A stretch of 64,000 nucleotides of DNA from positions 17,479-81,478 of the forward strand of contig JACAFF010000001.1 of NCBI GenBank assembly GCA_013388455.1. The letters run 5' to 3'. The position numbers were made by a program, and so were the translations under genes. Of the stretch, positions 60,002-64,000 are shown one piece after another. How positions within the stretch are numbered: the stretch's first letter is position 1; each line of letters opens with the position of its first letter. The stretch is from Nitrospirota bacterium (GTDB lineage: Bacteria; Nitrospirota; Thermodesulfovibrionia; Thermodesulfovibrionales; SM23-35). Under the pieces are notes generated by a model, which saw only the letters and a program-made list of their open reading frames with translations, was not told the DNA's origin and searched no databases.

Positions 60002-60229
60002 TTATTTCCTTCCCAGAATCCAGAAGATTAGAGTCAGTAACAAACTTAAAAGTATACTTGTAGCTAATGGAAAATAAAATGTAAAATTTTTTCTCTGTAT
60101 TACAATATCTCCTGGCAATTTCCCAATCCATGGTATTTTCCCTGATAGAAGTAATACAGCTCCAAGAATTATTATCACAACACCGGTGATTATAAGAAAT
60201 CTGGCAAAATATTGTATGCTCTCACCCAT
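60002..60229 (-). CDS. DUF2905-family small membrane protein
   Basis: A 75-aa protein with two hydrophobic helices (about 8-30 and 48-70) around the conserved loop GKIPWIGKLPGDIVIQRKNF, which is the hallmark of DUF2905. Function unknown. It starts one base after the stop of queH and ends six bases before the next gene, and this position near ruvB/queA is common for the family. Confidence 0.85.
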   Translation of the reverse strand: MGESIQYFARFLIITGVVIIILGAVLLLSGKIPWIGKLPGDIVIQRKNFTFYFPLATSILLSLLLTLIFWILGRK

Positions 60230-60790
60230 TTATTTTATTTCCTTAATATCACTCTTTCTATTCAAATAACGCTCCATTTCTGAGTAAATACATCCACAAT
60301 ACTTCTGTCTATACAATCCAAGTTCTTTTGATAACTTTACTCCTTCATTCCAGCCAGTTCTAAAATCTTCTTTATAGAACTGGATTGAATGTCTTTTTGC
60401 AATCTCATTCCCTATGTTTAATATAATATCAAATTTCTGATATGGGCTTACAAGAAGAGTGGTTGTAAATCCATCGAGCCCCATTTTTTTTGCATTCTTT
60501 GCTGTTTCTTCAAGCCTCATTGAATAGCATAGAAAACATCTTTCACCGTATTCTTCTCTATTTACCACCGCCCTTATGAACTCCTTTAGTCCATAATGAT
60601 CAACATATTCTATGTCCAGATTCCATAAATTCTGAAGCTTATGTAAAGCATCAAGACGCATCTTATATTCTGTATATGGATGAATATTGGGGTTAAACCA
60701 AAGACCCTTTACCTCAAATCCTTTTGAAAACAGTGACTGAAATGGATATAAATAGCAATTGGCACAACAGATATGCACCAGGAGTTTCAT
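60230..60790 (-). CDS. queH: Epoxyqueuosine reductase QueH
   Basis: QueH performs the last step of queuosine synthesis, reducing epoxyqueuosine, and is the non-cobalamin alternative to QueG. The 186-aa protein (ATG at 60790, two codons after a nearby ATG) has HICCANC at the N-terminus, ERCFLCYSMRLEET mid-protein and YCGCIYSE near the end: the four Fe-S cysteines plus the extra pair. Found in the same operon as queA. Confidence 0.9.
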   Translation of the reverse strand: MKLLVHICCANCYLYPFQSLFSKGFEVKGLWFNPNIHPYTEYKMRLDALHKLQNLWNLDIEYVDHYGLKEFIRAVVNREEYGERCFLCYSMRLEETAKNAKKMGLDGFTTTLLVSPYQKFDIILNIGNEIAKRHSIQFYKEDFRTGWNEGVKLSKELGLYRQKYCGCIYSEMERYLNRKSDIKEIK

Positions 60791-60799
60791 ATACAAAGA

Positions 60800-61825
60800 T
60801 TAAAATAACCCCTGTGGTGCATTGATTCCAAGATGCTGGTAAGCTCTTCGAGTAGCCTGTCTACCGCGAGGTGTTCTTTCTATGAGACCTTCCTGCAGAA
60901 GAAACGGTTCATATACATCTTCAATAGTTTCTTTATCTTCTCTTAATGAAGCTGCAAGAGTTTCTATCCCGACAGGACCACCATTGTATTTTTCAATGAT
61001 TATTGTTAAAAGTTTTCTATCCATTTCATCGAGACCTTTTTCGTCCACATCAAGAGATAAAAGGGAACTCTTTGTTATATTAATATCTATTTTGCCATCG
61101 CCTTTCACCTGTGCAAAGTCACGTATGCGTCTCAGTAATCTGTTAGCAATCCTTGGTGTTCCACGAGAACGGCATGCAATCTCAAACGCAGCTTCATCAT
61201 CAATGTCAGTCTTTAATATCCGAGATGAACGAAGGACTATTTTCTTAAGATCATCAGGTGAATAGTATTCAAGTCTATTTATAACACCAAAACGTTCTCT
61301 CAGAGGAGAGGTAAGCAAACCTGTTCGAGTGGTAGCACCTATAAGAGTAAACCTCGGAAGATTCAATTTCAATGTGCGGGCGGTTGGTCCCTGACCAATA
61401 ATGATATCTAATTGAAAATCTTCCATGGCGGGATACAGTATTTCCTCAACAATTCGAGGTAGTCTGTGAATTTCATCAATAAACAGAATATCAAGATCTG
61501 ATATATTTGTTAGAATTGCCGCAAGATCACCAGGCCGTTCAAGTACAGGACCAGATGTTGACTTTATATTTACATTAAGTTCAGAGGCAATAATATGAGA
61601 AAGGGTTGTTTTTCCAAGTCCGGGTGGACCATAAAATAATATATGATCAAGATGCTCTTTTCTTTTCTGTGCGGCCTCTATGAATACCTTAAGATTTTCT
61701 ATAATCTTATCCTGTCCTATAAATTCATAAAATGACCTTGGTCTTAAAGTAAGCTCGAAGCCAAGGTCATCACCATCTATAGTAGATGATACAGAGGGAT
61801 TGATTTGCTTATCAGTTTTTTTCAA
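60800..61825 (-). CDS. ruvB: Holliday junction branch-migration ATPase RuvB
   Basis: An AAA+ motor forming the branch-migration hexamers with RuvA. The 341-aa protein has [15 protein letters not shown], Walker [10 protein letters not shown] (about 66-74), Walker [10 protein letters not shown], sensor 1 GATTRTG, the Arg finger region [11 protein letters not shown], and the winged helix ending [20 protein letters not shown] in part. The gene overlaps ruvA by 14 bases. Confidence 0.96.
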   Translation of the reverse strand: MKKTDKQINPSVSSTIDGDDLGFELTLRPRSFYEFIGQDKIIENLKVFIEAAQKRKEHLDHILFYGPPGLGKTTLSHIIASELNVNIKSTSGPVLERPGDLAAILTNISDLDILFIDEIHRLPRIVEEILYPAMEDFQLDIIIGQGPTARTLKLNLPRFTLIGATTRTGLLTSPLRERFGVINRLEYYSPDDLKKIVLRSSRILKTDIDDEAAFEIACRSRGTPRIANRLLRRIRDFAQVKGDGKIDINITKSSLLSLDVDEKGLDEMDRKLLTIIIEKYNGGPVGIETLAASLREDKETIEDVYEPFLLQEGLIERTPRGRQATRRAYQHLGINAPQGLF

Positions 61826-62396
61826 TAACTTCTCCTGTTAGATATTTTAACGATTCTTTTAGAAGTCCTTCAATATCTTTAAATCCTTTTTTATATGACA
61901 ATTCCAGAGCTTTTATGGCAACTGATTTCTTATATCCGAGATTTATCAGTGCTGATAAGGTATCATCAAAAAGTCTATCATACAGAGTTTTTACAGGAGG
62001 GAGTTTTTCTCTGAGTTCGAGAATTAACCGATGAGCTGTCTTTTTACCAAGTCCAGGAATTTTGCATAGAACATCTACATCCTCTTTTTCGATTGCATGT
62101 AAAAGATCGTTATGGGAGATTCCTGAAAGAATATTAAGGGCCATTTTGGGTCCGATTCCTGTTATCCCGAGTAGTGTTATAAATATTTTTTTTTCATCTT
62201 CTGATATGAAACCATACAATTGTAAGAGATCTTCACGTACATGCGTGTATATGTGCATGAAAACCTCACTGCCCTCATCTGGAAGGGATGATAATGTTCC
62301 CACAGATACATTTACCTGATATCCGACACCTTGAACTTCAACGATTACATTATTTGGTTGTTTGAATATAAGTTTTCCTCTTAATGATCCTATCAT
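61812..62396 (-). CDS. ruvA: Holliday junction DNA-binding protein RuvA
   Basis: The 194-aa tetrameric protein starts with the OB-fold MIGSLRGKL, contains helix-hairpin-helix motifs ([11 protein letters not shown] and [19 protein letters not shown]), and ends with the RuvB-contacting three-helix domain (about 145-190, [20 protein letters not shown]). It overlaps ruvC by 47 bases and ruvB by 14, an unusually tight arrangement. Confidence 0.95.
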   Translation of the reverse strand: MIGSLRGKLIFKQPNNVIVEVQGVGYQVNVSVGTLSSLPDEGSEVFMHIYTHVREDLLQLYGFISEDEKKIFITLLGITGIGPKMALNILSGISHNDLLHAIEKEDVDVLCKIPGLGKKTAHRLILELREKLPPVKTLYDRLFDDTLSALINLGYKKSVAIKALELSYKKGFKDIEGLLKESLKYLTGEVIEKN

Positions 62397-62967
62397 TCTT
62401 TTCCTTAATCTTTTCTTTAAATTCTATAGAATGTAGATGACATATTGCGAGAGCAAGTGCGTCTGCACTATCCTCTGATATCGAAGAATTTTGTGTATGG
62501 ATATTCAGTATCCTTTTCACCATCTCCTGAACCTGTCTTTTTTCAGCGCCTCCAAAACCTGTAACTGCTTTTTTTACCTCTCGAGCACTATATTCAAAGA
62601 CGGATATACCTTCAGATGCTGCTGCGAGGAACGCTACTCCCCTTACCTGTCCGAGGCTTAATGCTGCTTTTATACTTTTTGCAAAGAAAATGCTTTCGAT
62701 AACAATTTCGGTTGGGCGGTGTTTTCTTATAATATCTATGATTGAATCATATAATTTTTTCAACCGGAGATAGAGAGGGCTTTTAGGAGACATTGTTATC
62801 CTTCCTGATGTTATATAGATAGGTGTTAAGGATTTGTTTTTATAAGAATTAAAATGATAGTTTGGCGACTTGATTAAACCATAACCACAATTAATACTTC
62901 CGGGGTCAATGCCGAGAATCGTTAGCTTTTGATTCTTAGGTAGTTTATTTTTTTCTTGGGGCTTCAA
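62350..62967 (-). CDS. ruvC: Holliday junction resolvase RuvC
   Basis: A metal-dependent endonuclease that resolves Holliday junctions. Catalytic acids are visible: Asp in LGIDPGSINCGYG, Glu in IVIESIFFAKS, and Asp in SEDSADALALAICH. The start is unclear: I favour the TTG at 62967 with AGAGA seven bases upstream, while an ATG at 63000 would overlap gmhA by 56 bases. Either gives an N-terminal extension of more than ten residues before TILGIDPG. The C-terminal Lys-rich tail overlaps ruvA. Confidence 0.9.
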   Translation of the reverse strand: MKPQEKNKLPKNQKLTILGIDPGSINCGYGLIKSPNYHFNSYKNKSLTPIYITSGRITMSPKSPLYLRLKKLYDSIIDIIRKHRPTEIVIESIFFAKSIKAALSLGQVRGVAFLAAASEGISVFEYSAREVKKAVTGFGGAEKRQVQEMVKRILNIHTQNSSISEDSADALALAICHLHSIEFKEKIKEKNDRIIKRKTYIQTTK

Positions 62968-63532
62968 AGAGTATCTCTTCAACCATCTGACAGATAACAT
63001 GACCGAGTGTGATATGAGTTTCTTGAATACGTGGAGTATTATCTGATGGAACTATGAAGGCAAATGTTGCTTTTGAGGCAAATTTCTCTCCTTTTAAACC
63101 TGTAAATGCAATTGTTGTTAATCGTTTTTTCTTTGCAACATCCATTGCCTTCAAGACATTTGCAGAGTTTCCACTTGTACTTATAGCAATAATAATATCA
63201 CCCTCTTCGGAAATTGCTTTAAGCTGTTTGGAGAATATTTCTGAAAAATCATAGTCATTTGCTATTGAGGTTATTACAGCCATATCGGTATTAAGTGCTA
63301 TTGCAGGGAGCCCGGGACGTTCCCTTTTGAATCTGTTTACAAATTCTGCTGCAATATGGGAGGCATCTGTTGCACTTCCGCCATTGCCAAAAAGAATTAA
63401 TTTTTTCCCTTCATTGAAAGCTTCAGCAATAACTCTTGCTACTTCAAAAATCCTATTAATATTTTTATCGTCTAAAAAATTTTGTTTAACCTGAATGCTT
63501 TCTTCAAATGCTTTTAGAATCTTATCTTTCAT
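62945..63532 (-). CDS. gmhA: Phosphoheptose isomerase (GmhA) or DiaA-like SIS protein
   Basis: A SIS-domain isomerase of 195 aa converting sedoheptulose 7-phosphate to heptose precursor for lipopolysaccharide. FGNGGSATDASHIAAEFVNRF binds the sugar phosphate; STSGNSANVL is the second Ser-rich loop; ETHITLGHVICQMVEE holds the metal/catalytic Glu and His. No other heptose genes are adjacent, so DiaA-like regulation of DnaA is a weaker alternative. It probably begins the long minus-strand operon. Confidence 0.87.
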   Translation of the reverse strand: MKDKILKAFEESIQVKQNFLDDKNINRIFEVARVIAEAFNEGKKLILFGNGGSATDASHIAAEFVNRFKRERPGLPAIALNTDMAVITSIANDYDFSEIFSKQLKAISEEGDIIIAISTSGNSANVLKAMDVAKKKRLTTIAFTGLKGEKFASKATFAFIVPSDNTPRIQETHITLGHVICQMVEEILFEAPRKK

Positions 63533-63641
63533 AAGGATATGTGTAAATTTAATTCTAAAATTTTATTTATAGAGTAAACCAAACAGTATTTTCTGTCAAC
63601 AGCATATTATTTAACATATCAATCTATTTTTTATTATTACG

Positions 63642-63822
63642 TTAACCAAAATAATGCAGATATTGCTCAAAAATTTTTTTAACTCGATGAAATTATTAAA
63701 TTATCCATATTTATTCAATGAATAAAAATATTCGTAAAACCATTAGTTAAAGGTAAGCTAAGGTATCGAAAAATAAATTTTCTCGCAACATCTGCATTAT
63801 TCAATTGCATTTTTTGGATTAA
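63642..63822. mobile_element. TTAACC-ended inverted-repeat element (MITE-like), copy F
   Basis: The 181-bp copy starts TTAACCAAAATAATGCAG and ends TTTGGATTAA. The left arm is ATGCAGATATTGCTCAAAAA plus TTTTTTTAACTCGAT, and the right arm inverted is ATGCAGATGTTGCGAGAAAA plus TTTATTTTTCGATACC. It is the best-preserved copy together with B. Transposase debris follows directly. Confidence 0.78.
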
Positions 63823-63851
63823 AGACTTTTGCGACATTTCTCCTTTTTCGA

Positions 63852-64000
63852 TTAAATACTGAATAGGGTTTTTAATCCCAGAGACTTATGTGGTCTCTGA
63901 GTATTATAAAAGATCATATAATCAGCAAGTCTCTGGTTAAATAGTGGTTTATCATAAATCACATCCAGATTATTATCAATGAATTCCTCTTGAATGGTTC
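63852..64000 (-). CDS. Transposase C-terminus (integrase-core DDE family, IS481/IS3-like), truncated by window edge
   Basis: The minus-strand frame from 64000 to the TAA at 63852-63854 reads TIQEEFIDNNLDVIYDKPLF then NQRLADYMIFYNTQRPHKSL and GLKTLFSI, the end of an integrase-core transposase after the last catalytic Glu. YNTQRPHKSLGLKTP-type endings are typical of IS481 and IS3-type enzymes. Whether the gene is complete cannot be seen. The probable IS end GAAATGTCGCAA lies about 12 bases past its stop, then copy F. Confidence 0.75.
   Translation of the reverse strand, partial: TIQEEFIDNNLDVIYDKPLFNQRLADYMIFYNTQRPHKSLGLKTLFSI

Noticed and set aside
1..64000. CRISPR array, tRNA, rRNA or prophage
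   Set aside because: No regularly spaced direct repeats, cloverleaf-like genes, rRNA motifs or phage structural genes were seen on either strand; no tRNA scan could be run.

Overview
The window is a gene-dense, AT-rich stretch of a bacterial chromosome. TonB-ExbB-ExbD, a lipoprotein-free queuosine/RuvABC/PhoH housekeeping block and FKBP/HtrA envelope folding factors suggest a diderm. Rubredoxin, a CooC-type nickel-insertion ATPase, MetV/MetF with an Hdr/MvhD-like electron carrier, FolD and a NifU/NifS pair suggest an anaerobe with folate C1 (Wood-Ljungdahl-like) metabolism. A Nitrospirota/Thermodesulfovibrio-like lineage is my best guess from gene content and composition, but nothing in the sequence proves it.

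Layout: a type II/IV secretion ATPase runs in from the left edge (3-851); FKBP isomerase, RidA and LeuC lie on the minus strand (930-3447); a two-gene biotin carboxylase follows (3718-7252). Next comes a yybP-ykoY (Mn2+) riboswitch with terminator, a wrecked htpX interrupted by a small TTAA-flanked element, and a P2-type cation ATPase (7353-10645). NifU/NifS, a TonB system, rubredoxin and glutaredoxin fill 11400-16022, followed by IS debris (16516-17024). From 17577 to 25966 lies the most unusual locus: a sensor kinase and sigma54 activator on the minus strand, divergent from a sigma54-type promoter that reads into a 59-aa protein, a Lon protease carrying a complete receiver domain inserted just before its Walker A loop, a paralogous stress protein, a TauE/SafE exporter and a tandem Usp. 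Then come ArsC and a thioredoxin-CcdA fusion, a peptidoglycan-peptide utilisation group (28556-32607), HtrA, LarC, HisC/HisB, CooC, and a folate/C1 block (44683-53732). A long minus-strand housekeeping operon gmhA-ruvC-ruvA-ruvB-queH-spoIID-queA-SPOR-phoH-HD-ybeY runs from 63532 to 54404. A transposase C-terminus runs off the right edge.

The candidate undescribed system is the kinase / sigma54 activator / receiver-Lon module. The receiver inside Lon is about 60% identical (hand alignment) to the receiver of the adjacent activator and keeps every phosphorylation residue, so one kinase may drive both transcription of the operon and phosphorylation-gated proteolysis. A second theme is a family of small TTAACC-ended inverted-repeat elements, at least six copies or fragments. 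One sits inside htpX with a TTAA duplication that allows the pre-insertion reading frame to be reconstructed.
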